A stretch of DNA of 64,000 nt from Oceanispirochaeta sp963676905 (GTDB lineage Bacteria > Spirochaetota > Spirochaetia > DSM-2461), in the NCBI GenBank assembly GCA_963676905.2, contig CAXXVE010000001.1, positions 434,001-498,000 of the forward strand, read 5' to 3'. Below are positions 18,801 to 26,341 of this stretch, piece after piece (within the stretch, counting starts at the first letter, position 1; every line of letters begins with the position of its first letter). Made by a program: the position numbers and the translations under genes. The notes beneath the pieces were generated by a model. That model searched no databases, had not been told where the DNA came from, and saw only the letters and a program-made list of their open reading frames with translations.

Positions 18801-19485
18801 CGGGAAGATGCTTCATAATTGCCAGAATGCGATCTTTATCGGGAGCAAAAGCACATAATGCATCCGCAGCTCTTCTGATCTCACCTTCTCCCCGGGCATA
18901 GAGCTCTTTTTCCCGCAGAACCATATCAATAGTCCCCTGTTCAGGAAGCCTTAAGGAGTTTGAATCCTCAAGTACCGCCTTCACCTCTTTCACAAGGCTT
19001 GAGATGCAGTCCTCCATACCAGAAGAAAAATAAGACCTTATAAGGTCCTTCTTCCCGTCGGAGATATTCATAAACTCCCTGTAGAGGACCTCTTCAATCC
19101 CCTCTTCAAGAAGGGAGTTATCCGAAAGGAGTTCCTGTGAGAAGGGAGATCCCGATTCAAAGGGATAGGATTTCAGAACCGTCTGGCAGAAGGCATGGAT
19201 CGTATAGATGGGTGCCTTGTCAAAATTCCGCCTTGCCTTTTGAAGAGACTCCTTTCCTTCTGCGGCTCTCTTGTCCAGCAGAATCCGGATGCGCTCTTTC
19301 AGTTCACTTGCGGCCTTGTTGGTAAAAGTTACGACAAGGATCTCTTCAATACCCAGATCGTACCGCTCGACAAGTTCACAGACAACCCGTTCAAGATTAT
19401 AGGTTTTACCAGTTCCTGCAGAGGCTTCAAGATTTATGGATTGTCGCAGATCCGCTTTTTCAGGATCAAATAGATTAACGAACAC
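15805..19485 (-). CDS. recB: RecBCD enzyme subunit RecB (3'-5' helicase and nuclease)
   Basis: A 1226-residue UvrD-like helicase with a C-terminal nuclease. Walker A is ASAGTGKT (21-28), motif II is in VVLVDEFQDTDKKQW, and motif VI is VSLTRAS. The nuclease domain carries FIDLIFEKDGRLYIADWKTT, matching the catalytic Asp and Lys of E. coli RecB (IDLVF...DYKSN). The GTG at 19485 is preferred: AGAGGA is 6 bases before it, it overlaps the recC stop by 11 bases, and the protein then begins VNLFDPEKADL close to the motor. An in-frame TTG at 19518 would add 11 residues without a site. It works with RecC and RecD at broken DNA ends. Confidence 0.96.
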   Translation of the reverse strand: MFVNLFDPEKADLRQSINLEASAGTGKTYNLERVVCELVERYDLGIEEILVVTFTNKAASELKERIRILLDKRAAEGKESLQKARRNFDKAPIYTIHAFCQTVLKSYPFESGSPFSQELLSDNSLLEEGIEEVLYREFMNISDGKKDLIRSYFSSGMEDCISSLVKEVKAVLEDSNSLRLPEQGTIDMVLREKELYARGEGEIRRAADALCAFAPDKDRILAIMKHLPVRNDQRTAANAVKAWDSLAPAEGLGEWLTQFVESGLLGKIEFLSEAKRVDKLPELDEDIDLCRAVDDLFEALSPLLDPDDVSRTIYDKTLGFSFLKELLDRAVDVIQKKKRLRGAMDFSDLIGILADLLEKDRKGPLVEVLRSQYQVVLVDEFQDTDKKQWSIFSTLFDSPGHNYFLIGDPKQSIYGFRGADLEVYKEACSSVSDENSYSLSTNYRSRKELVEACNLIFDRVFSYKIDGCTDVSFTPVESGNETAPGVVDSQGQPLGAVQLCEINIDAEDNKTANKSKLQEAWMEWAVRETACILKGGCRFELNGVPRVIQPGDIAFLAESNAVCQDIQKHLSEEGISSVIFSDRKIIESRDAEVFGSLLNALAYPDSKSASLALLMTSAFDLSSEDVQILQEGDSYQEYLLYLQNSRELCNRGDLIGFFRSFFEEELPLSFMNGQGSWRNRLLKRAEGLRSSTNLTHLAEIFHGEQKQRSLDMGELYDHYLQMKNSPEDGDERQVRLDQDGQAVQILTHHASKGLEFPIVFFFGADKSGVTTRDGEPLDYYWDRKRYRDYLKTKKNRKKADLSAWEERKRLYYVSLTRASSLLYMPWFPEGDFTYLTTIYAALGGDDLVLEEDELFEAESLKDIWPVHAVRSDNFKKLKAPLNTAGAKKRVFNDRISDALSSLASGRRQIFNYRTDNPDPGALASFSGTEEAPQPLTLARKTAEDQFGRRITRVVSFSSLTSDVHDSVHPEDDADRDSQEESPDSEELTGALALTRGAVFGNLVHCILEEIDYSWASRPLSDWLEEEGYSGPSDIFSFIEDRAVRFFDQNWWKENKAPLCEMVQNVLNTPLEPVGPLRDLSPEQRKHELEFLMTTTPGTMSLEDWQAAIDKGYLKGFIDLIFEKDGRLYIADWKTTVPPGKGVLSDYSPANLKRTMALNRYDLQAMIYAHALRRYMLSLNPGFDYEKEFGGIYYFFVRGMGRDSGNGVHFVRPSETDVLNLMGEGNS

Positions 19486-22400
19486 TGTAATTCCTCTTCT
19501 TTGGTGCTGCGGCAGCAAGGGGTTGATAGATCAGCTGCAGAAAGTCTCTGAGGGTACCCACTTCAATCTCCGGTGGATTGCTCAGAAAGAGGGATCTGTA
19601 CCTGCAAGCCTTCAGATCTCCGTTACTCCATTTATCATTGACTTTATCCATCCATGTTCTCTTCCATAAAGAGAGAAGATCATTATCACTCATCAAAGGA
19701 GAGTCCTTGAGTTCCCTTGCCAGAGCCTCTCCCAGTTCGGGATAGAGGGGGAGAATATTCTCCTCCGGCATCAGACAGAGACGGATCAGTTTATCAAGCC
19801 TCTCTTCGGGATTATCCAGAACAACTTCATTATCCATGGGCTCTCCATCCCTCCGGAATATGATCTTTTTATACCTTCCGTCCTTGTCGGAACCCCGCCC
19901 CATCTTCTGCTGCCTGAGCTCTTTGAAATCGCTTTTATAGACTGAGAGGATCAGGAACTTGAGGATGGACTCAAAGTTATGCCTTGCCTTGGGTTCCCTG
20001 GACTCGCAGTACTCCAGAGTCTTCCAGACGCCAGGCTCATCACCGGTGGCAAGAGATTCCATAACACCAGTAAGATGAACCGTCAGCTCCTCACCGGTTG
20101 AGGTAACGATCTTTCGAGAGAGCTCTGGAATCTGCTTTGCCGTAAGAGGCCGTTCATCACGGAATCCTCTGCTTCCTCTCTCAGGATCTATCAGAACATC
20201 AACATACTTTTCCCACTCTTCTGAGAGCCGGACCTCTTCGTCCGCAGCCTGTGCCTTCATTGTTTCAAGCCTGTCCTTGAGATTTTCGACTTCCAGAAAG
20301 CTGATCCCGCTCTCTGGCAGATACCCACGGATCTGCTGGCTCTTCACATAAGACTCCAGGAGTGCGGGATTCTCAAGCTTTTCGGGAGGCCAGAGGCTGT
20401 TTTTGTAAAAGGAGTACTTCTCCAGAAAGGGAAGCTCCCAGTTCTCCCGGCTGTCCAGTTCAGGGCTCTCTTCTTCATCCAGATAGATGTGAAGGACGTT
20501 TTTATAGTACCAGGCAACGGGGTTTTTAAGAAACCGGACAATACTGTCCAGACTCAGGACAAGCTCTCCGCTCTCCGACTCTGTATGAACCTTCACAAGA
20601 GGGCTCTCAGCTTTGTCTTCCCTCTCTCCCTTCTGAAGCAGCAGGGCCGACTCAAGAGCCGCCTTGTTGAAGGACCGACCGCCTGTAAAGTAGCGGGGGT
20701 CAAAGCTGTGAATGGACTCCCGGGAAATCAGAATATCCGCCGGTGCACCCTCTGAGAAGAGAAAACTCTTCTCCAGAAAATCAAGGAGTTCCGAGATGAG
20801 TATGGAGGGCTGCAGGACCTCGCCGCTTACGGGGTTCCGGCTCTTGTAGAAGAGGGTCAGCGACTCCCCTGCCGAGAGCAGGGTCTCAAGAAAGGCATAC
20901 CGGTCCCCTCCCCTTCGGGAAAGGTCTATTCCCTTGTCAAAACACTCCTTGAGGTCAAAGCTGAGCTTTGTATCCTCCCCGGGGAAGGTCGCCTCATCGA
21001 GTCCGAGAACATATATTCTTCTGAAAGGGATGGCCCTCATGGGCTTAAGGGATGAACATGTAATCCCCTGGGTAAGGTAGCGCCCCTTTACTCCGGAGGA
21101 CTTGCTTATGTACTCATTGAGCAGAGTCCTGAAAACAAAAAAATCATACTCCCTTTCCCCGGGCAGCGGAGTCTCGTCGGCCATGTTCAGAATGTCCCTG
21201 AAACAGCCCTTGATCCGGAACCAGTCGCTCTCGTCCTGACGGTTGTCCTTTCTCACCTTGAAGTAGGACTCCAGAACAGACTCAGCCAGCAGAACCCAGT
21301 GCTCCAGAGGCATTCTGATCCTGTCCAGCTCAAAGAGGTCATTGTATAGGTTCTGAAGAAGGAGCATCAGCTTACCCCAGCTTCTGCCTGTCTCCTCATC
21401 GGGAGGGGCGCAGGGCAGGCAGTCGGGATCATCCTCTTCATCCAGAAAGAGTCCCTCTTTTATACGATTAAAGGCTCTGTGCCAGCTGTTAAAGTCACCT
21501 GTTCCTTCAAAAAAGCTGTTCCGGTGCTCCCTGTCATAACCCCACTTGATATTCATACTCTCACAGAGTTCAAGCCAGATTTTACGGTCCAGCCTGCCCA
21601 GGCCCTGAGCCTCACGGAAGCAGGGATTGTCAAACAGAACAAAAAGCTCGGACCTCTGAAAGCGGGAGCCCGGAAGACTGAAAAGATGCTGAAACCCTTG
21701 AATCAGCGGAGAGAGTTCCGCACTGTCCAGATCGATCACATTGTAGGGAAGCTCAAGGTCCTTATCATCCGATGGGAAAAGGGCCTCCAGAAAGGGGGCA
21801 TAGGTGTTGATATCGGGAGCAAGAACAGCAATGTCCGTCAGATTTAAGGACTCATCATCATTTAAAGCCGTCAGAAGAAGATCCTTCAGGATCTCGACTT
21901 CCCGCCAGGGGCTTGTGCAGCCGTGAATTGAAATTGAGCTGTCCTTATCTGCCGGCCGGGGAGCCTCAGGCACAGGAGAGTCCTCAAGAATACTTTTCTG
22001 AACAGATGCCAGAACCGTATCTGTGCAGGGAAGGACAAAGCGGCTCTCTGTTTCAAGGCCCCTTGCAAATCTTGCAAACCCGTCCATCTGGGTAGACCAG
22101 CTCTCCAGAAGAGGGTTCTGCACAACCTCACAATCCCCCTCTTCGGGATAGGAGGAGTAAAAGGAGGATGGAGTCAGTATAAAGTGGTCTACCTGGATGT
22201 CCCGGGAGAGACGTTTGAAAAACTGCAGCGCAGTGTCCCCCAGAAAGGAAGAACCGAAAAGCACAACTCTTTTGATATCTCCGTCATAGAGATCACTGCT
22301 TTCGCTTATAGTACTGAAAATCCGGCTCAGGGAGAGGCCGCTGTCATAGACCTTCTCCCATAGAAAACGCTGCCACTTCTCATGTTGTTTAAGATGCCCG

Positions 22401-22942
22401 GGAACATCTGCATAACTGCATCCTTCATCCCAGGCGGAGACAAGAGGCATTGTGTTCATACCGTAATGGGAGAAGAGGCCGGCAATACTGTCGGCCAGTT
22501 GATAGAGCCTTGTGGAACGGATTTGCGTATCTGCCTTTTCATCGCTCCCGGAGGAAGAGCTTATATAGGCATAGAGCTCCTCACAACTTTCCGGAACTCC
22601 TGCCGGGTCGGCAAAAAGCTCCTCCATAATCTTATAAAGCCGGATTTTCAGGTTGTCCATATAGAGGACAGGGCGGGCGGAGTCATCTTTACCCATCAGG
22701 GTCCTGACACAGCGGTACCCCTCAGCCAGTTCCCTCATTGCTTTTTCAGGCAGCACATAGGGACTGTCGGCGCTTATGCCTCTCTTTTCAGCAAGCTTAA
22801 GCTTAAGCCACTCTCCCATACTCCGGTTTTGTACAACAAGAGTCAGGGAGGTACCAAAGAGAGAGTCCGGACAGAGAATCCTTGAATGGTCATCTACAAA
22901 TGACTGAAGGGATGAGCTTTGATAGACTTTATATGCGCACAT
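19475..22942 (-). CDS. recC: RecBCD enzyme subunit RecC
   Basis: A 1155-residue RecC, the subunit that splits the duplex, threads the strands and scans for Chi. Family landmarks include SLTLVVQNRSMGEWLKLKLAE near residues 28-48, AVLAPDINTYAPFLEALF with the following PYNVIDLD, and ITCSSLKPMRAIPFRRIYVLGLDEATFPG near 630-660, typical of the inactive helicase fold. The C-terminal half has a degraded PD-(D/E)XK nuclease-like region. ATG at 22942 lies one base after the stop of the upstream membrane-protein gene. The order recC-recB-recD is that of Borrelia. Confidence 0.95.
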   Translation of the reverse strand: MCAYKVYQSSSLQSFVDDHSRILCPDSLFGTSLTLVVQNRSMGEWLKLKLAEKRGISADSPYVLPEKAMRELAEGYRCVRTLMGKDDSARPVLYMDNLKIRLYKIMEELFADPAGVPESCEELYAYISSSSGSDEKADTQIRSTRLYQLADSIAGLFSHYGMNTMPLVSAWDEGCSYADVPGHLKQHEKWQRFLWEKVYDSGLSLSRIFSTISESSDLYDGDIKRVVLFGSSFLGDTALQFFKRLSRDIQVDHFILTPSSFYSSYPEEGDCEVVQNPLLESWSTQMDGFARFARGLETESRFVLPCTDTVLASVQKSILEDSPVPEAPRPADKDSSISIHGCTSPWREVEILKDLLLTALNDDESLNLTDIAVLAPDINTYAPFLEALFPSDDKDLELPYNVIDLDSAELSPLIQGFQHLFSLPGSRFQRSELFVLFDNPCFREAQGLGRLDRKIWLELCESMNIKWGYDREHRNSFFEGTGDFNSWHRAFNRIKEGLFLDEEDDPDCLPCAPPDEETGRSWGKLMLLLQNLYNDLFELDRIRMPLEHWVLLAESVLESYFKVRKDNRQDESDWFRIKGCFRDILNMADETPLPGEREYDFFVFRTLLNEYISKSSGVKGRYLTQGITCSSLKPMRAIPFRRIYVLGLDEATFPGEDTKLSFDLKECFDKGIDLSRRGGDRYAFLETLLSAGESLTLFYKSRNPVSGEVLQPSILISELLDFLEKSFLFSEGAPADILISRESIHSFDPRYFTGGRSFNKAALESALLLQKGEREDKAESPLVKVHTESESGELVLSLDSIVRFLKNPVAWYYKNVLHIYLDEEESPELDSRENWELPFLEKYSFYKNSLWPPEKLENPALLESYVKSQQIRGYLPESGISFLEVENLKDRLETMKAQAADEEVRLSEEWEKYVDVLIDPERGSRGFRDERPLTAKQIPELSRKIVTSTGEELTVHLTGVMESLATGDEPGVWKTLEYCESREPKARHNFESILKFLILSVYKSDFKELRQQKMGRGSDKDGRYKKIIFRRDGEPMDNEVVLDNPEERLDKLIRLCLMPEENILPLYPELGEALARELKDSPLMSDNDLLSLWKRTWMDKVNDKWSNGDLKACRYRSLFLSNPPEIEVGTLRDFLQLIYQPLAAAAPKKRNYSVR

Positions 22943-22943
22943 A

Positions 22944-23390
22944 TCAGGCGGTTCGGCGGGCTATCGTCCAGATGGAACAGAGAATAATAATATCCATGGA
23001 AACAGAGAGAAGCCATGTTGAAAAGTCAGGGTAAAAAATAATGTTTCCGTTTCTTATCACAAGCTCTGTCATAAAACGAACCATAACAAAACGGACAAGC
23101 CAGAAGATAAAGATCAGAACCGATGAAACTACAACCAGACGGGAGTCTCCGAAACGGAAAAGACCGAGAAAAAGCAGAAGCCCGGCGACGAGGCTGATAA
23201 TGCCCATAACAAGCTCAGTCTTCTGGACTGCAGGATTTTCGGCATTGATAAATTTTGCCATCTCTCTTGCGAACCCGCTGTTCTGGGACATATTGCTGAT
23301 GATTCCCTGAAACCCCAGGATCAGAAAGAAGAGGGCAATGGCAAGCTGTAAAAAGAAAATAGAATTCAGTCCTGTACTTTGACGACGCAT
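22944..23390 (-). CDS. four-helix membrane protein heading the recCBD operon
   Basis: A 148-residue integral membrane protein with four predicted helices (about residues 9-31, 57-78, 85-107 and 123-143). The loop between helices 1 and 2 is polar and probably outside the membrane. No domain is recognised. AGGAGA lies 9 bases before the ATG at 23390. Its stop is one base from the recC start, so it must be co-transcribed and probably coupled with recC. Nothing in the sequence explains a link to DNA repair, and it may simply be the first gene of the transcript. Its promoter must lie in the DnaA-box region upstream. Confidence 0.7.
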   Translation of the reverse strand: MRRQSTGLNSIFFLQLAIALFFLILGFQGIISNMSQNSGFAREMAKFINAENPAVQKTELVMGIISLVAGLLLFLGLFRFGDSRLVVVSSVLIFIFWLVRFVMVRFMTELVIRNGNIIFYPDFSTWLLSVSMDIIILCSIWTIARRTA

Positions 23391-23461
23391 TTTTTAAATC
23401 TCCTGCTTCTATATCAGTTGTATTAAAATACCACGGAATTATCAAAATGCGCAATTGACAG

Positions 23462-23750
23462 TTATCCACATGATGAATTCCGTAAAATCCGGTGAATTCA
23501 CAAATTTATCCACAAGTTATCCACAAATTCATGGAAATTCACAATGCTTATCAAAATTCAATGAAATTCAGGATCTCTAAAAACATACCCTATTTTTGGC
23601 AAAAAACAGGGAAAAAACAGCCTGTAACCCCATTATTTTGATTCTAGAGGAATTCCATGAAAAAGTTGTTAGAATTTTACCCACAAGTTATCCACAGGCA
23701 CATCTTTTGAATTCACAAGCGTCTGCATGGATTTCCACAACTTATCCACA
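23462..23750 (+). other. cluster of five perfect DnaA boxes (possible replication origin)
   Basis: TTATCCACA occurs at 23462-23470, 23506-23514, 23517-23525, 23688-23696 and 23742-23750, all in the same orientation, plus a one-mismatch copy at 23677-23685. Boxes 2 and 3 are 11 bases apart, one helical turn. Between box groups is an A/T-rich stretch (about 23575-23645) that could be an unwinding element. Four GAATTC sites and three (G)AATTCACAA copies (23494, 23534, 23709) accompany them. No ORF covers the region. It resembles oriC, but dnaA, dnaN, rnpA and rpmH are absent from the window and genes do not diverge from it, so a DnaA-titration or regulatory site is equally possible. Confidence 0.7.
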
Positions 23751-23751
23751 C

Positions 23752-23896
23752 CCCCTTAGGCCATATGTGGGCAAGGTACCAGAGCAATGGTATTGCTCTG
23801 GTAGGACATAGCCCCCTCTCTTAGGCCTGAGGGTTGTTGTACGGGAGTGCCGGGGAGGGCACTCACGTAGGATGATGCCCCTTAGGCCATATGTGG
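23752..23896 (+). repeat. two structured hairpin units flanked by 19-bp direct repeats
   Basis: CCCCTTAGGCCATATGTGG occurs at 23752-23770 and again at 23878-23896. Between them are two hairpins: ACCAGAGCAAT (23778-23788) with ATTGCTCTGGT (23792-23802), and GAGTGCC (23845-23851) with GGCACTC (23858-23864). Each is followed by a similar tail (GTAGGACATAGCC and GTAGGATGATGCC) and a CTTAGGCC segment, so the block looks like two diverged tandem copies whose stems vary while pairing is kept. It may encode a small structured RNA or be a short non-coding repeat. It occupies most of the gap between the DnaA boxes and the 23971 gene. Confidence 0.6.
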
Positions 23897-23970
23897 AAAA
23901 ACCGATACCTATCTCTGCTTATACACACTATACTATTGAATAACCCCGCAGCATTCAGGAGTAAAAGAGT

Positions 23971-24786
23971 ATGAAAAAGGCTCTGGCATCACTGTGTTTG
24001 ATTTTCCTATTAACAATCCCTCTACATTCAGAACCGAACAGGGCGCTCATTGACAGCGTACTGACTGTCACAGGCCTGACAGAACAGCTTGCCCAGACAA
24101 GTGAAATACTCCCCAAGATAATTGAGTCTGAACGGGGTTCCGTCGACAACAGAGTGTACGAACTAGTCTCAGACATTCTGATTGAGACCTTTAGCGCTGA
24201 AAGCTTTACAGAACAGATGTACAAGCATATAGAAGCGGACTACAGGGAGGACTACCTGGAGGAGATCCTCAGCAGATACAGAACACCCCTTTTTGCAGCC
24301 ATTGCCGAATCCGAAGTGAACTATATAAGGGAGTACGATATTCAGAAGATAGAGTCCTTCGACCAGTCCTCTGTGCCCCCTGAAAGAGCCAAAATATTCT
24401 CAGACTATATTGAAGACTCCGAACAGCTTGAAAAGATGTCCTTTGTGGCTGAAAAGTCTATGGAAGCCTTTTTTACAATCTTCAATCTTATGCTTCCTGA
24501 AGACCGCCGGATTCCGGAAGAAGTTATATCAATGATAATGACCCAGACTGATGATCCGGAAACAAGACAGAGCCGTAAAGAGGAGTATATCAGAGACTAT
24601 GCCCTTGAGTATGAACCCTTCAACAATAAGCAGATCCGCATTTACTTCGACTTCTGCCTTTCACCGCCGGGGGTATGGCTTAATGAGATACTTGTAAAAT
24701 CCATGGGTGATTCATTTAACACAATGATGAGAACAGCCGCAGGAAGAATACTTACTGAGCTGAACATTACTGGCTCTGGAATATAG
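23971..24786 (+). CDS. exported protein of unknown function
   Basis: A 271-residue protein with a cleavable signal peptide (about residues 1-20, MKKALASLCLIFLLTIPLHS). The mature part is acidic and predicted to be helical, with repeated Glu/Tyr/Ile-rich segments such as YREDYLEEILSRYRTPLFAAI, reminiscent of DUF2059-type periplasmic proteins, though the match is only by general look. AGGAG lies about 10 bases before the ATG. The gene is transcribed away from recC and stands alone. It is likely periplasmic; no function is assigned. Confidence 0.75.
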   Translation: MKKALASLCLIFLLTIPLHSEPNRALIDSVLTVTGLTEQLAQTSEILPKIIESERGSVDNRVYELVSDILIETFSAESFTEQMYKHIEADYREDYLEEILSRYRTPLFAAIAESEVNYIREYDIQKIESFDQSSVPPERAKIFSDYIEDSEQLEKMSFVAEKSMEAFFTIFNLMLPEDRRIPEEVISMIMTQTDDPETRQSRKEEYIRDYALEYEPFNNKQIRIYFDFCLSPPGVWLNEILVKSMGDSFNTMMRTAAGRILTELNITGSGI

Positions 24787-24857
24787 ATCCCGGTTGTATG
24801 AAGTAAAAAAAATGAGAATAAGGGAGTTAAGCTGAAAAAAAGAACTATAATAAAGAT

Positions 24858-25034
24858 ATGCGGTATCAATTTGAGTACTTTTATATATACAAAGGAAAGC
24901 TGCTTCTGGGAGAATCCATTGAAAGTATGGAAGAGCTTCTGGAGCTGGCCGCAATTGAAGAAACTCTAACGACAAGAAGGCACAGAGCCTCCTATTCGGC
25001 TCCTTCGTCCAAAGCCGCCAACTCTTCAAGATAG
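24858..25034 (+). CDS. possible 58-residue small protein
   Basis: ATG at 24858 opens 58 codons ending in TAG at 25034. The first 40 residues look protein-like (RYQFEYFYIYKGKLLLGES, then an acidic amphipathic helix), whereas the last 15 overlap the 3' end of the gene at 24992 on the other strand. There is no clear ribosome-binding site. It is listed because it fills the otherwise empty gap between convergent genes; it could be spurious. Confidence 0.3.
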   Translation: MRYQFEYFYIYKGKLLLGESIESMEELLELAAIEETLTTRRHRASYSAPSSKAANSSR

Positions 25035-25528
25035 TCTCTGCTGCTGGCAACATAGACAGCGGCATTCTTGCGGATACCTTCTATCATGCCCGTTTTGAGT
25101 TCTTTCACTACCTTGGCAGGAGAGCCCAGAACAAGGGAACGGGGTGGAATCTTCATTCCCTGTGGGACAAGACTGCCCGCTCCGACAAGAGACTCCTCCC
25201 CCACTTCAGCTCCATTGAGAACAACGGCATTCATTCCCACAAGACAGTCATTTCCTATCTTGCATCCATGAAGAACAGCACTATGTCCTACTGTAATGCC
25301 TTCGCCTAGAGTACAGGGAACACCTTCATCCACGTGTATGACCGAACAGTCCTGAATGTTTGTATTTTTACCTATACTGACAGAGGCCATATCTGCCCGG
25401 ATAACGGCGTTGAACCAGATGTTCACACCTTCGGCAATTGTGATATCCCCTATAAGATCGGCGCTGGGGGCAATAAATCCGACATTCTTATCAATAACAG
25501 GGGCCTTACCCTTCAAAGAGTATTTCAT
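24992..25528 (-). CDS. gamma-carbonic-anhydrase-like left-handed beta-helix protein (YrdA/PaaY type)
   Basis: A 178-residue hexapeptide-repeat protein. It starts with the family pattern VIDKNVGFIAPSADLIGDI, then shows isoleucine-patch hexapeptides. Three histidines, His65 (VIHVDEG), His82 and His87 (VGHSAVLHGC), match the zinc ligands of gamma-carbonic anhydrases. Such proteins are trimers; some hydrate CO2, while others (PaaY) are thioesterases, so the reaction is not certain. Its start overlaps the end of the acyltransferase gene by four bases, making it the last gene of a four-gene operon. Confidence 0.92.
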   Translation of the reverse strand: MKYSLKGKAPVIDKNVGFIAPSADLIGDITIAEGVNIWFNAVIRADMASVSIGKNTNIQDCSVIHVDEGVPCTLGEGITVGHSAVLHGCKIGNDCLVGMNAVVLNGAEVGEESLVGAGSLVPQGMKIPPRSLVLGSPAKVVKELKTGMIEGIRKNAAVYVASSRDYLEELAALDEGAE

Positions 25529-26325
25529 GCCTCATCCTCCCTGGTTTCAACGCCCCAGCTGCCGAGGGTTGTCTCCATAAAATCAAGGATCTGCTGATGT
25601 TCAGCCTTCCCCCGTCCCTCAATTCTCATGGGCTCGCCAATGTGCATAAGGACTTTGTTTTCAGGATGGAGAGTACCGTAATCGGAGAATTTCTTACCGT
25701 TTTTCAAGAAGTCAGTTTTAAGGGCGATGGGAACGATTCTTACACCGGCTCTGGATGCAAGCATGGTTCCCAGGGAGTTGAACTCCGATCTCTTGAAGTA
25801 GTACTTCCGCGTCCCCTCGGGGAACAGCAGTATGGACCGGCCCTTTTTCAGATGCTCCACACCCTCATTCATTACAACATCAATATCAGCCCTCAGATTC
25901 TCTCTTGAGACAGCGATACTCTGGGTGGCAATGGAGATGGCTCCAAAAAGGCCGGACTCGTAGAGGCTCTTCTTCATAACGACAGAGAAGGGTTTAAAAC
26001 TTCCTACGACCCAGGGAAGAATCTGGGTTTCCAGAAGGCTCATATGGTTGGCAACGATCACACAGGGACCGTCAAAGTTCAGATTCTGAAGACCTGTAAT
26101 CTTGAATTTTGCTCCATGACGCTCTGCAGCTTCACGGATCTGATCGGATTCGCTGAAGTAGGTTTTATTATCAAAGCGTCCCTGGATGCTGAGTTTCCTG
26201 CAGCGCAGGACAATTCTTACAAATGCGAGATAGAAAGACAGACGTCTTCCGAAAACAAATCTCCATGGGGACTGATGCCTTTTCTTTTCTGTCTCAAAAG
26301 TTTCAAACTGAGAAAGATCAACCAT
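25525..26325 (-). CDS. PlsC-like 1-acylglycerol-3-phosphate acyltransferase
   Basis: A 266-residue membrane-associated acyltransferase of the LPLAT/AGPAT family, expected to add the second acyl chain during phosphatidic acid synthesis. Motif I reads NHMSLLE: the catalytic His94 is present, but the aspartate of the usual HX4D is Glu99. The substrate-binding motif FPEGTR is intact at 168-173, and the proline-containing motif appears as VRIVPIALK. ATG at 26325 is chosen because GTGGAG lies 5 bases upstream; a longer reading to 26433 would run into the LRR gene. It sits between the LRR gene (16 bases) and the carbonic-anhydrase-like gene (4-base overlap). Confidence 0.88.
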   Translation of the reverse strand: MVDLSQFETFETEKKRHQSPWRFVFGRRLSFYLAFVRIVLRCRKLSIQGRFDNKTYFSESDQIREAAERHGAKFKITGLQNLNFDGPCVIVANHMSLLETQILPWVVGSFKPFSVVMKKSLYESGLFGAISIATQSIAVSRENLRADIDVVMNEGVEHLKKGRSILLFPEGTRKYYFKRSEFNSLGTMLASRAGVRIVPIALKTDFLKNGKKFSDYGTLHPENKVLMHIGEPMRIEGRGKAEHQQILDFMETTLGSWGVETREDEA

Positions 26326-26341
26326 ATTTACTCCACAAAAC

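Noticed and set aside
23778..23880. 5S rRNA-like fragments
   Set aside because: The GTAGGA tails recall the 3' part of 5S rRNA, but the rest of the molecule is missing and the order of helices does not fit.
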